DNA from: JAJFGI01 sp036397065
GTDB lineage: Bacteria; Pseudomonadota; Alphaproteobacteria; Kiloniellales; J153
DNA: 20,080 bases
Direction: 5' to 3'
Assembly (NCBI GenBank): GCA_036397065.1
Contig: DASWJP010000148.1
Coordinates: 1-20,080 of the forward strand
Part shown: positions 6,998 through 14,488 of the stretch, piece by piece
Layout: every line of letters starts with the position of its first letter
Numbering within the stretch: position 1 is the stretch's first letter
Program-made: the position numbers and the translations under genes
Notes under the pieces: model-generated
Databases searched by the model: none
Seen by the model: the letters and a program-made list of their open reading frames with translations, nothing else
What the model was told of the DNA's origin: nothing

Positions 6998-7707
6998 TGT
7001 GCGGCCACGGGGGCCGGTGCCGCCGCGCCGTGCAGGGCCTGGGTCGCCTGGGCCAGGATCGAAACGGCGATCTCGGCGGGGCTCTTGGCGCCGATGGCCA
7101 GGCCGGCGGGGCCATGTATGCGGGCCAGGCGGGCTTCGTCCAAACCCTCCGCCCGCAGCCGGTCCAGGCGCTTGGCATGGGTCCGCTTGCTGCCCAGGGA
7201 GCCGATGTAGTAGGCGTCGGAGGCCAAGGCGACCAGCAAGGCCGGATCGTCCAGCTTGGGATCGTGAGTCAGGGTGACCACCGCCGTGCGCCGGTCCGGG
7301 CGCAGCGCCGTGAGGGCCGCATCCGGCCATTCGGTCACCATGGCCACATCCGGGAACCGTGCATCCGTGGCCCAGGCGCGGCGCGGGTCGATCACCGTGA
7401 CGTCGTACCCGGCCAGCGCCGCCATGGGCACCAGGGCCTGGGCGATGTGCACGGCGCCGACGATGACCATCCGCAGGGGCGGGTTGAAAACGTGCACGAA
7501 CAGGCTGGTGTCGGGCAGGGCGCCGCTGCGGTCCTCGGCGATCGCCCGGCGCACCCGGTCGAGCACGACCCCGGCCAGGGTGAGATCGCCGATGACGTGG
7601 GCACCGTCCAGCACCGCTTGCCGGCCGGTCTCCAGATTGGTGACCACCGCCACCGGGCGTTTGCCCGCGCGGGCGGCGAGCAAGGCATCGAGCACGGGAC
7701 GCTGCAT
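6994..7707 (-). CDS. XdhC/CoxF family protein, C-terminal (Rossmann) half
   Basis: 237-aa protein matching the C-terminal nucleotide-binding half of XdhC/CoxF proteins. XdhC binds the molybdenum cofactor, protects it and helps its sulfuration before insertion into molybdenum hydroxylases. Visible features are MVIVGAVHIAQAL (80-92, a Rossmann-type loop with Val where many relatives have Gly), DVTVIDPRRAWA (102-113), LTHDPKLDDPAL (146-157), YIGSLGSKRTHAKR (167-180) and HGPAGLAIGAKSPAEIAVSI (198-217). The ATG at 7707 lies 8 bases after the stop of the N-terminal-half gene. An open frame continues upstream to 7869, but it is the shadow of that neighbour. Its stop overlaps the start of the MoeA/MocA fusion gene. 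Residues 1-70 lack the XdhC N-terminal domain, supplied by the separate 7716-8063 gene. Confidence 0.85.
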   Translation of the reverse strand: MQRPVLDALLAARAGKRPVAVVTNLETGRQAVLDGAHVIGDLTLAGVVLDRVRRAIAEDRSGALPDTSLFVHVFNPPLRMVIVGAVHIAQALVPMAALAGYDVTVIDPRRAWATDARFPDVAMVTEWPDAALTALRPDRRTAVVTLTHDPKLDDPALLVALASDAYYIGSLGSKRTHAKRLDRLRAEGLDEARLARIHGPAGLAIGAKSPAEIAVSILAQATQALHGAAAPAPVAAQ

Positions 7708-7715
7708 GGCCAGGA

Positions 7716-8063
7716 TTACTCCAGGCGCTCTACGAAGACGCGTACGGTCCCGCCGCAGGCCAGACCGACTTCCCAGGCCGTTTCGTCGGTGACACCGTAT
7801 TCCAACAGCTTCGGCGTGCCGCTGGCCATCACCGCGCCGGCCTCGTGCACCACCGCGCCCTCGATGCACCCGCCGGAGACGGAGCCGAGCATGTTGCCCT
7901 TGTCATCCACCGCCAGCTGGCTGCCCACCGGACGGGGGGAGGAGCCCCAGGTGGCGACCACGGTGGCCAGGGCCACATCGCGCCCCTGGTCGCGCCAGCG
8001 GGCGGCCTGTTCCAGCACGTCCTCGGCCGGGCGGGGCGGGGTGCGGGCGGGGGCGCCGGTCAT
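7716..8063 (-). CDS. XdhC/CoxI N-terminal domain protein
   Basis: 115-aa stand-alone XdhC_CoxI domain. The family signatures are all visible: ATVVATWGSSPRPVGSQL (33-50), GSVSGGCIEGAVV (60-72, with the conserved Cys66) and GLACGGTVRVFVE (100-112, with Cys103). These cysteines are the conserved ones of the family, implicated in cofactor handling. The start codon ATG at 8063 overlaps the coxE stop (ATGA), and the C-terminal half of the same family follows as its own gene 8 bases after its stop. The pair together equals one full-length XdhC. Probable role: bind the molybdenum cytosine dinucleotide cofactor and assist its maturation for CoxL. Confidence 0.88.
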   Translation of the reverse strand: MTGAPARTPPRPAEDVLEQAARWRDQGRDVALATVVATWGSSPRPVGSQLAVDDKGNMLGSVSGGCIEGAVVHEAGAVMASGTPKLLEYGVTDETAWEVGLACGGTVRVFVERLE

Positions 8064-9301
8064 GCCACCGCCGCCTGCCGCTCGGCGACCGCTTCGAACC
8101 GGCGTCTGACCGGTTCGCTCAACACTTCGGTCAATTGTGCCAGGCTTTCCAAGTTGTGCACCGTGCGGAAATCGTCCACGTGCGGCATGATTGCCTTCGC
8201 TCCCAATGATTTTGGCTCGTAGCCCTCATAACGCAAGAGCGGGTTCAGCCATATCAGGCGACGGCACGAGCGGTGCAGGCGCTCCATCTCGCCGCGCAAT
8301 CCCTCGGCGTTGTCCCGGTCCAGGCCGTCGGAGATGAACAGGACCACCGCCCCCTGGCCCAGCACCCGGCGGGCCCAGGTGCGGTTGAAATCGTGCAGGC
8401 AGGCGCCGATGCGCGTGCCGCCGGCCCAGTCGACCACCGCCGTGGCCACCTTTTCCAGGGCCACGTCGATATCCTTGTGGCGCAGGAAGCGGGTCACATT
8501 GGTCAGCCGGGTGCCGAAGACGAAGCTGTGCACCCGGTCCCGGTCGCTGGTGACGGCATGCAGGAAGTGCAGCAGCATGCGCGAATAGCGGCTCATGGAG
8601 CCGGAGATGTCGCAGATGACCACCAGGGGCGGGGGACGCCGCCGCTGCTGCTTCCAGCGCAACGGAATGGTATCGCCGCCGGAACGCAAAGCTGCCCGCA
8701 TGGTGGCGCGCAAATCCGCACGACGCCCGGTTTGCGCCGGGCGGAAGCGGCGCGTGGGCAAGGTCATGATCGGCAGGCGCATGGCGGCGATGACGGCCTT
8801 GGCGGTCGCCAATTCCGCCGCCGACATTTGCTCGAAATCCATGTGGCGCAGGACCTCGCGGTCGGAGAAGGTCATCACAGCGTCGATCTCCACCTCATCC
8901 TTGGCGGGTTCGGCCCTGGCCCTGTCGTTAGGGTCGCGGCCGGCGAGCAAGGCTTCGGCCAGGCGTCGGCTTACGGGGTTCTGCTCCTCAGGCCGCATGC
9001 CGGCCGTCGGCTGCACGTCGGGCAGCAGCATGGCCATCATGCGCTCCAGGATCTCCGGGTTGCGCCAGAAGATCTGAAAGGCCTGGTCGAACAGCTCCTG
9101 CTGATCGCGGCGATTGACGAAGACCGCGTGCAGGGCCCAATAGAAATCATCGCGCCGGCGCAGGCCCACCGTCTCGACCGCGCGGATAGCGGCCAGCACC
9201 TTGCCCGGACCGGCCGGCAGGCCGGCGGCGCGCAAGGTGCGGCCGAAGTGCATGATGTTTTCGGCCAGGCGCCCGTCGGTTTCGATGTGGGCCGGCGGCA
9301 T
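8060..9301 (-). CDS. coxE: CoxE-like VWA domain protein
   Basis: 413-aa protein of the CoxE family, the VWA partner of a MoxR-type ATPase. An N-terminal all-helical region (1-150: FGRTLRAAGLPAGPGKV, DDFYWALHAVFVNRRDQ) precedes a basic linker (183-222) and a C-terminal VWA domain. The metal-ion site is complete: DISGSM (231-236), Thr296 in WAGGTRIG, and Asp325 in ISDGLD. In the form I CO dehydrogenase bacterium Oligotropha, CoxD and CoxE are needed to complete the metal site of the enzyme after its polypeptides fold. An equivalent maturation role is inferred here. ATG 9301 lies 6 bases after the coxD stop and the coxE stop overlaps the next gene, so coxD-coxE-xdhC form one tight unit. Confidence 0.9.
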   Translation of the reverse strand: MPPAHIETDGRLAENIMHFGRTLRAAGLPAGPGKVLAAIRAVETVGLRRRDDFYWALHAVFVNRRDQQELFDQAFQIFWRNPEILERMMAMLLPDVQPTAGMRPEEQNPVSRRLAEALLAGRDPNDRARAEPAKDEVEIDAVMTFSDREVLRHMDFEQMSAAELATAKAVIAAMRLPIMTLPTRRFRPAQTGRRADLRATMRAALRSGGDTIPLRWKQQRRRPPPLVVICDISGSMSRYSRMLLHFLHAVTSDRDRVHSFVFGTRLTNVTRFLRHKDIDVALEKVATAVVDWAGGTRIGACLHDFNRTWARRVLGQGAVVLFISDGLDRDNAEGLRGEMERLHRSCRRLIWLNPLLRYEGYEPKSLGAKAIMPHVDDFRTVHNLESLAQLTEVLSEPVRRRFEAVAERQAAVA

Positions 9302-9307
9302 GGCGGG

Positions 9308-10228
9308 TTAGCCGGCCGCGGCGGCGCGCTTGACCTCGTCCAGGATCTCGGCGGTGGGGCTGCCGCGCACCTTGGCGATGTCGTCCTGGTACTTGAGCAA
9401 GACGCCCAGGGTGTTGTCGATGGTCTGCGGATCGAGGGATATCTTGTCGAGCTGGGTCAGCGCATCCGCCCAGTCGATGGTCTCGGCGATGCCCGGCAGC
9501 TTGAACAGGTCCATGCCGCGCAGCTCTTGAACGAAGGCGACCACCTCGCGGGCCAGGGCGGCGGGGGCGTTGGGTGCCTTGACCGAGAGAATCTCCAATT
9601 CGCGGGCCGCGTCCGGATAGTCGAGCCAATGATAGAGGCAACGGCGCTTGAGAGCGTCGTGGATTTCCCGGGTGCGATTCGACGTGATGATGACAATCGG
9701 CGGTTCCGGCGCCTTGATGGTGCCCAGCTCCGGAATTGTGATCTGAAAGTCGGAGAGCACCTCCAGGAGGAACGCTTCGAAGGGTTCGTCGCTGCGGTCC
9801 AGTTCGTCGATCAACAGCACCGGCGGCCCCGCCAGGTCCGGTTGCAGGGCTTGCAATAACGGCCGCTCGATCAGGAAACGCCGGTCGAAAATATCGGTGG
9901 CCAGGGTGTCCCGGTCGCGGTCGCCGATGGCCTCGGACACCCGGATCTCCACCATCTGCCGTGGATAGTTCCACTCATAGACGGCGGCGCTGACGTCCAG
10001 GCCCTCGTAGCACTGCAAGCGCAACAGGCGGCGGCCAAGCACGGTGGCCAGGACCTTGGCGATCTCCGTCTTGCCCACGCCGGCTTCGCCCTCCAGGAAC
10101 AATGGCCGGTGAAGGGAAAGGGAGAGGTACAGAACCGTGGCTAGGCTGCGGTCGGCTACATACCGGCCGCGCGTCAAAACCTCATGGGTCGCATCGACGG
10201 AGTTGGGCAGGGGCTGCGCTTTTGCCAT
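9308..10228 (-). CDS. coxD: CoxD-like MoxR-family AAA+ ATPase
   Basis: 306-aa AAA+ ATPase of the MoxR group. Walker A GEAGVGKT is at 47-54, the Walker B VLLIDELD at 137-144, and a sensor-1 segment IITSNRTREIHDALKRRC at 180-197. Family function: an ATP-driven chaperone paired with a VWA protein, here CoxE directly downstream. CoxD of Oligotropha is required for assembly of the CO dehydrogenase active site. The chosen ATG 10228 is preceded by AAAAGG (10240-10235) at good spacing; a longer in-frame start at 10273 would cover the hairpin in the leader and is rejected. The gap to ydbL (72 bases) holds a hairpin and a TATAGT box, so coxD may have its own promoter. Confidence 0.9.
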   Translation of the reverse strand: MAKAQPLPNSVDATHEVLTRGRYVADRSLATVLYLSLSLHRPLFLEGEAGVGKTEIAKVLATVLGRRLLRLQCYEGLDVSAAVYEWNYPRQMVEIRVSEAIGDRDRDTLATDIFDRRFLIERPLLQALQPDLAGPPVLLIDELDRSDEPFEAFLLEVLSDFQITIPELGTIKAPEPPIVIITSNRTREIHDALKRRCLYHWLDYPDAARELEILSVKAPNAPAALAREVVAFVQELRGMDLFKLPGIAETIDWADALTQLDKISLDPQTIDNTLGVLLKYQDDIAKVRGSPTAEILDEVKRAAAAG

Positions 10229-10244
10229 CGCGGGCCTTTTCTGT

Positions 10245-10279
10245 GCGGCGAAAGAGGCGCCGCAAGGTCCCAAACTATA
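10245..10279 (-). promoter_or_regulatory. Leader hairpin and -10-like box before coxD
   Basis: On the minus strand, TATAGT (10279-10274) is a one-mismatch -10 box. A perfect six-base stem follows: GCGGCG (10263-10258), a 7-base loop, and CGCCGC (10250-10245), 4 bases before the coxD ribosome binding site. No good -35 hexamer is visible, so promoter activity is uncertain. The hairpin has no T-tract, so it is not a standard terminator for ydbL. Confidence 0.3.
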
Positions 10280-10300
10280 ACCCCTTTTTCCGGCCGGGCG

Positions 10301-10639
10301 CTACTTCTGGGTCCACTGGTTGTCGGGTGCCTGAATCCAGGTGCCCTTGGGCGCCTTTTCCATGATCTCCTTGGCATAGACCCGGCCGACCTGATCGGCG
10401 GGCACGCCCTGGCTGGCGGCGCGTTGAGCATAGATTTCCTTACGCTTGGCATTGACCTGATCCACGATGGCGGCGGCACTGGCATCGCGGGCCACGGCCA
10501 AACCATCGAACCGTTCGCCGACGGCGCCGGAGGCGCGCAACTCATCCAGGGATTGAGCCGCCGCCGGCGTGGCGGTCAGGCCGCCGGCCAGTAGAGCCAC
10601 CATCAGTACAACCAGGGAAAAACTCGTTCTCCAGCGCAT
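10301..10639 (-). CDS. ydbL: YdbL family (DUF1318) periplasmic protein
   Basis: 112-aa secreted protein of the YdbL/DUF1318 family. Residues 1-26 are a signal peptide (basic MRWR start, hydrophobic SLVVLMVALLAGG, ATPAAAQ cleavage region). The mature domain has the family pattern: LDELRASGAVGERFDGL near 28-44, VDQVNAKRKEIYAQRA, GVPADQVGRVYA, and a C-terminal APKGTWIQAPDNQW. In enterobacteria YdbL is periplasmic and modulates the interaction of the AsmA-like protein YdbH with the lipoprotein YnbE. ATG 10639 is chosen because GGAGGG ends 7 bases before it; an in-frame ATG at 10654 overlaps that ribosome binding site. It is the last gene of the ydbH-ynbE-ydbL unit, the same order as in E. coli, and precedes coxD. 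Confidence 0.88.
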   Translation of the reverse strand: MRWRTSFSLVVLMVALLAGGLTATPAAAQSLDELRASGAVGERFDGLAVARDASAAAIVDQVNAKRKEIYAQRAASQGVPADQVGRVYAKEIMEKAPKGTWIQAPDNQWTQK

Positions 10640-10701
10640 GCGCAAACCCTCCATGGGACTCCAGCCGAGGCGGCGGCGCCTTGGTCCGGCGCCGTGTGGC
10701 A

Positions 10702-10911
10702 TCAAAAGACGTTCGGATTGGCCTGGATATCCTCCTTGGCCTTTTCCTCAAGCTTTACGCGCACATCCGCGTCCAACTTGATATTCAAATTGATAGTGAT
10801 CGGCTCCTTCGGCGCCTCCACCTTGACGGTAGGCTGACAGGCGGCCAGCAGAACCGGCAGCAAAATACAGGCCCAGCGGGCGGGTCGTCCGTGTGTTTCC
10901 GATGCGTGCAT
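10702..10911 (-). CDS. ynbE: YnbE family outer-membrane lipoprotein
   Basis: 69-aa lipoprotein. The N-terminal signal carries a lipobox LLAAC, with Cys as lipid-attachment residue 26. The short mature part has the YnbE pattern: TVKVEAPKEPITINLNIKLDAD (alternating, beta-forming) followed by a charged helix EEKAKEDI and the ending NPNVF. In E. coli YnbE oligomerises and its strand adds to the C-terminal end of YdbH, completing a hydrophobic groove from inner to outer membrane. GGAGGAAGG lies about 8 bases before the ATG at 10911 and fixes the start. It lies between ydbH (70-base gap) and ydbL (62-base gap to its ATG) on the same strand. The gene is short and easily missed, but the sequence is convincing. 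Confidence 0.9.
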   Translation of the reverse strand: MHASETHGRPARWACILLPVLLAACQPTVKVEAPKEPITINLNIKLDADVRVKLEEKAKEDIQANPNVF

Positions 10912-10981
10912 CACGTGTGCCTTCCTCCGTCCCAACCCTCGGCCATCGAATCGCCGACTCAACTCTTGCATGATACGGTGC

Positions 10982-13582
10982 CTACTGACCGGACGTCCAC
11001 GCGCGACGCAAAAAATCGTTGGGCACCCGATAAATGGTGGTCAGGGCGGTGACCAGCTTGCCGGTGTTCGCTTCGATGCTGATGTTGAAGTGGAACGGGT
11101 GACCCTCCAGCACCGCCGGGTTCTTGCCCAGTAGACTGAGCTTGATACGGCCGACGTCCGCCGCCGTCTTGGACAGATCGACGGTCAATTCATCATAGTG
11201 GAAATCTTCCAGGGCGCGCAGGACCAGATCGAGGGATTCGCCTTGGCCGGCGAGAATTTGCGCCGCCTGCTCGGAGCGAAAGCGGACAATGCCAGGCGCA
11301 CCGGCGGCCAAATGGCCATTCTCGATGATGACGGCGTTTTCGGCGAAGTGAATGGGAATGGCGCCGGAGAGGCGGCCTTCGCCGCTGAGCCCGTCGATGC
11401 CCAGGAGGGCGAAAAGTTCGGACAGGCTGAGATCTTCCACATTCACATCGACGCGCTGTTGCACCGCCGCCGGATCGAGCAGCAAGCCGGCCACCGCCAG
11501 ACGGCCGCTGCCGAAGAAAACCTCGCCCATCTCGATGGCCAAGCGCGACGGCTCGGCCGGCTGAATCTGGAACGAGATGGCCAGCCGTTCGAGAGGCAAT
11601 CCCGCCTCCAGCCGGCGCACGGTAAGGGTCTGCCGTGGCGGACTGCCCGGTGGGATGAGACTGTCCAGATGCAGATTCAGATCGAGGCCCTCCACCCGCG
11701 CTTGCGGGCTGTTGAAACCGAAGGCGCGCAAGGCGACGGTGCCAGATCCCCGCGCCCCATCCGCCGACCAGGAAATCTCGCCGTCGCCTTCGGCGGTGCC
11801 GGTGACCTGCTGCAGGGCGGCGAGCGCCGGCACCAACACCCCCGGCTGCGCGCCGCCGGGCGAAAAGCTCAGCGGCGGCAAGGTGAAGCGGGCCGAGCCT
11901 TGTCCAGCGGTGCTGTCATGATCGCCGGTCGCCTCGATGCGGCCCACACCGCCCGGCCCGTTGCCGGACAGCGTACCTTGCCACCGGCTGCCTTGGCCGC
12001 CGATGGTGCCGGCCAGCGTCAGGGGCGCGAATAGCGGGCTGGTGCCGGTGTGGCGCAGGGCCGCCACGCGCATTTCCGCGCGCACCTTGTCACCGGCCAG
12101 ATCGACGCCAGCGGCCATGCCTTCGGCGCCGATTTCATATGCCGGAACAGCGAACCCGGCGCCTTCGATGTCGATACGTTTGGGCGAGGCGGAGATGCGG
12201 CCGGGGGTGATGGTTGCTTCGATGGCGGTTGCCTCCGTGCGGTTCAAGCGCACCCCGACGGCAGGACTCTCGAGCGACACCCGGTAGTCGATGGTTGAAT
12301 CGAACGCAAAATCGACAGACGCCCCGGGAATGACAATGGCCACCGGCGCCAGCAGTTCGCCGATCCGTTTATCGCGGAGTGTCGAGAGGTGCAGATCCGC
12401 CGGTGCGCGTAGACGCCCGCCGATGTGCCCGGGCGCGATCCGCACATCAGCCGGCAGGGACAATCTTAGATCGGCCATGTTGGGGATGGCCATCTGCACC
12501 GCGCCGTCCAGCGCGACCGCGACTGCATCGCCATCGCGTGTGATCGTGGCGACCGGACGTTGTTCGTCTATCGGTTGCACGCGGACGGAAAGCCCCTGCG
12601 CGAGTGTATCCGCGAGCCCATCGGGCACGCCAAGAGACCGCATCAAGGTGGGCGAGAGGTGGGCCACCGCAAGTGTGGCGTCATCCTGCAGGGTCATGGT
12701 GCCCATGCCATCGCGGGCTTCGAGTGTCAATTGGACACCCACGTTCAGGCCCACCACGTGCTCGGGAATGGTCACGTCCGTGGCGGAGACGATCACGGAC
12801 ACGGTCGATTCTTTCGTCGAAAGCAGTCCGGCGGGGTTGCTGGTCTTGATCAGTTCGGACAGCGGCGGTGCCGCGCCCTCGCCTTGCATGGAGACCTCGA
12901 CGCGGCCGGCCATGGGCACCGGTCCCGGCCAGGCGGCCCAGATGGTCGAGCCCGCCACCGCCCTTGCGGCCAGTTCGAGGCGCCATCGCGGCGCGCCCAA
13001 GGCGTTTTCGATTTTGACCACTGCCTCGGCCGAAAAATCCCTGGTCAGCGCCTCCACACTCAGATTGGCAACGGCTGTGCCTGCGGCAAGGTTGGCCGCC
13101 ATGCGGCCACGCCCCGTTGCCTGTACAACGCCGGTCGCGGTCCGTGCCACGAGGCGCAGGTCCTCGATCTCGATATTCGGGATGGGCGTTGCATCCGCAC
13201 CGCCATCCCCTGGTTCTCCGACTGTGAGCAGGGTGTTCAGGCTGCCCAGGGACGGCCCGGTGCCAGTCAGATCCACGGTGATAGCCAGCCCGTTTGCCGT
13301 CACTTTGTCCAGGCGCCCGGCCAGCAACCCGGAGAGGCCATAGTCCAAGCGCAAGTCGTGCAGCGTGATCTCGTCGGCATCGCCCAGGCGGATATCGGTG
13401 ATGCGGCTGTGGCGCCAGCCTATCTCGGCCACCATCAGGCGCGGTGACGGCACACCCTGCGCCAGCAACGCCTGGATCAGCAGGGTTTCGGCCAGGGCAA
13501 CGCGGAACGCCACCAGTGCAACCGCCACGCCGATAGCGGCGGCGAACGCGGCGGCTAGGGCAAGGCGGGTTCGACGGCGCAT
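10982..13582 (-). CDS. ydbH: YdbH family AsmA-like envelope-spanning lipid transport protein
   Basis: 866 aa, close to the roughly 880 aa of E. coli YdbH. An N-terminal membrane anchor (about residues 8-31) is followed by a long, repetitive beta-rich periplasmic region with many short Gly/Asp-turn strands (for example LHDLRLDYGLSGLLAGRLDKV near 75-95). The C-terminal part is the typical YdbH end (SLSELFALLGIDGLSGEGRLSG, LRALEDFHYDELTVDL, GHPFHFNISIEANTGKLV). YdbH belongs with TamB and YhdP to the AsmA-like bridges that move phospholipids to the outer membrane. Here it heads a ydbH-ynbE-ydbL operon on the same strand as the cox genes, 98 bases after coxM. ATG 13582 has no strong ribosome binding site. 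Family call firm; its link to the cox enzyme is only positional. Confidence 0.88.
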   Translation of the reverse strand: MRRRTRLALAAAFAAAIGVAVALVAFRVALAETLLIQALLAQGVPSPRLMVAEIGWRHSRITDIRLGDADEITLHDLRLDYGLSGLLAGRLDKVTANGLAITVDLTGTGPSLGSLNTLLTVGEPGDGGADATPIPNIEIEDLRLVARTATGVVQATGRGRMAANLAAGTAVANLSVEALTRDFSAEAVVKIENALGAPRWRLELAARAVAGSTIWAAWPGPVPMAGRVEVSMQGEGAAPPLSELIKTSNPAGLLSTKESTVSVIVSATDVTIPEHVVGLNVGVQLTLEARDGMGTMTLQDDATLAVAHLSPTLMRSLGVPDGLADTLAQGLSVRVQPIDEQRPVATITRDGDAVAVALDGAVQMAIPNMADLRLSLPADVRIAPGHIGGRLRAPADLHLSTLRDKRIGELLAPVAIVIPGASVDFAFDSTIDYRVSLESPAVGVRLNRTEATAIEATITPGRISASPKRIDIEGAGFAVPAYEIGAEGMAAGVDLAGDKVRAEMRVAALRHTGTSPLFAPLTLAGTIGGQGSRWQGTLSGNGPGGVGRIEATGDHDSTAGQGSARFTLPPLSFSPGGAQPGVLVPALAALQQVTGTAEGDGEISWSADGARGSGTVALRAFGFNSPQARVEGLDLNLHLDSLIPPGSPPRQTLTVRRLEAGLPLERLAISFQIQPAEPSRLAIEMGEVFFGSGRLAVAGLLLDPAAVQQRVDVNVEDLSLSELFALLGIDGLSGEGRLSGAIPIHFAENAVIIENGHLAAGAPGIVRFRSEQAAQILAGQGESLDLVLRALEDFHYDELTVDLSKTAADVGRIKLSLLGKNPAVLEGHPFHFNISIEANTGKLVTALTTIYRVPNDFLRRAWTSGQ

Positions 13583-13662
13583 GCGCGCGGATACAATCCC
13601 GGTTGGCCGAGTTACCAGGGAAGCGCCGGCGATGCCATCAACCGGGTACGGCCACTCTCACA

Positions 13663-13675
13663 CCCGGCATCCGGG
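13663..13675 (-). other. Short hairpin directly after coxM
   Basis: CCCGG-CAT-CCGGG (five-base arms, 3-base loop) begins five bases past the coxM stop on the minus strand, in the 98-base gap before ydbH. It has no T-tract. It could end or stabilise the coxSLM transcript, or be chance in GC-rich DNA. Confidence 0.25.
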
Positions 13676-13680
13676 GCCGG

Positions 13681-14475
13681 CTATCCCGCGGCGGCGACGG
13701 CGCGGCGGGCCATGACGCCGACCAGGTGCGCCCGGTATTCGGCGGACGCATGAATGTCGGCGTTCAGGCCCTTGGCCGGAACCGATATGCCTTCAATGGC
13801 GCTGGGCGAGAATTTGCCGTCCAGCGCCTTTTCCATGGCAGCCACGCGGAAGACGCCCGGACCGGCGCCGGTCACCGCGACCCGAGTTCCCGCCGGGCCT
13901 TGCGCCACCATGACGCCGACCACGGCATAGCGCGAGGCCGGGTTGGGGAACTTGGCATAACCCGCTTTCTTGGGGATCGGGAACGAAATCGACGTGACGA
14001 TCTCGCCATCCTCCAAGGCCGTCTCGAACATGCCCTTGAAGAAGTCGTCCGCCGCGATCTCCCGCCGGTCGGTCTTGACGGTGGCCCCGAGGCCCAGCAA
14101 GCCGGCCGGATAATCGGCCGCCGGGTCGTTGTTGGCGATCGAGCCGCCGATGGTGCCGCGGTGACGGACTTGCGGATCGCCGATGCCCTCGGCCAATGCG
14201 GCCAAGGCCGGGATCTTGCTCTGGACCGTCTTGCTGGCCGCGACCTCGGCGTGGGTGGTGGTGGCGCCGATGACCAGAGCGCCGCCCTTTTCAGAGATGC
14301 CGGAAAGCTCTGAAATACCGCCCAGATCGATCAGATCCGACGGGCTTGCCAGACGCTGCTTCAGGGTCGGAATCAAGGTCATGCCGCCGCTCACCAGCTT
14401 GCCTTCGGCGGCGGCGGAAAAGAACTGCGCCGCTTCCTTCAGGGAGAGCGGCCGATGGTAATTGAAGCTGTACAT
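13681..14475 (-). CDS. coxM: CoxM-like FAD-binding subunit of molybdenum hydroxylase
   Basis: 264-aa medium subunit of the CO-dehydrogenase/xanthine-dehydrogenase family. It carries FAD and passes electrons from the iron-sulfur subunit to the acceptor. Both FAD motifs are visible: LVSGGMTLIPTLKQR (27-41, the A(A/G)GG-type pyrophosphate loop) and the TIGGSIAN segment at 108-115 after DPQVRHRG. The C-terminal domain (about 170-264) fits the CO dehydrogenase flavoprotein C-terminal domain. ATG 14475 is chosen: GGGAG lies about 8 bases before it, and the protein begins with the typical MYSFNYHRP. An open frame reaching 14577 would overlap the coxL end and is rejected. It lies 13 bases after coxL, so S, L and M form one operon in the form II order. 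Confidence 0.92.
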   Translation of the reverse strand: MYSFNYHRPLSLKEAAQFFSAAAEGKLVSGGMTLIPTLKQRLASPSDLIDLGGISELSGISEKGGALVIGATTTHAEVAASKTVQSKIPALAALAEGIGDPQVRHRGTIGGSIANNDPAADYPAGLLGLGATVKTDRREIAADDFFKGMFETALEDGEIVTSISFPIPKKAGYAKFPNPASRYAVVGVMVAQGPAGTRVAVTGAGPGVFRVAAMEKALDGKFSPSAIEGISVPAKGLNADIHASAEYRAHLVGVMARRAVAAAG

Positions 14476-14488
14476 CTTTCGCGCTCCC

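Noticed and set aside
6998..7330. N-terminal extension of the MoeA/MocA fusion to a 660-codon frame
   Set aside because: The added 111 codons overlap the XdhC C-terminal gene in another frame and are Gly/Arg-rich; the ATGA junction at 6997 is the natural start.
8273..9859. 528-codon plus-strand open frame opposite coxE and coxD
   Set aside because: His/Gln/Gly-rich translation without any domain; spans two real minus-strand genes and their junction.
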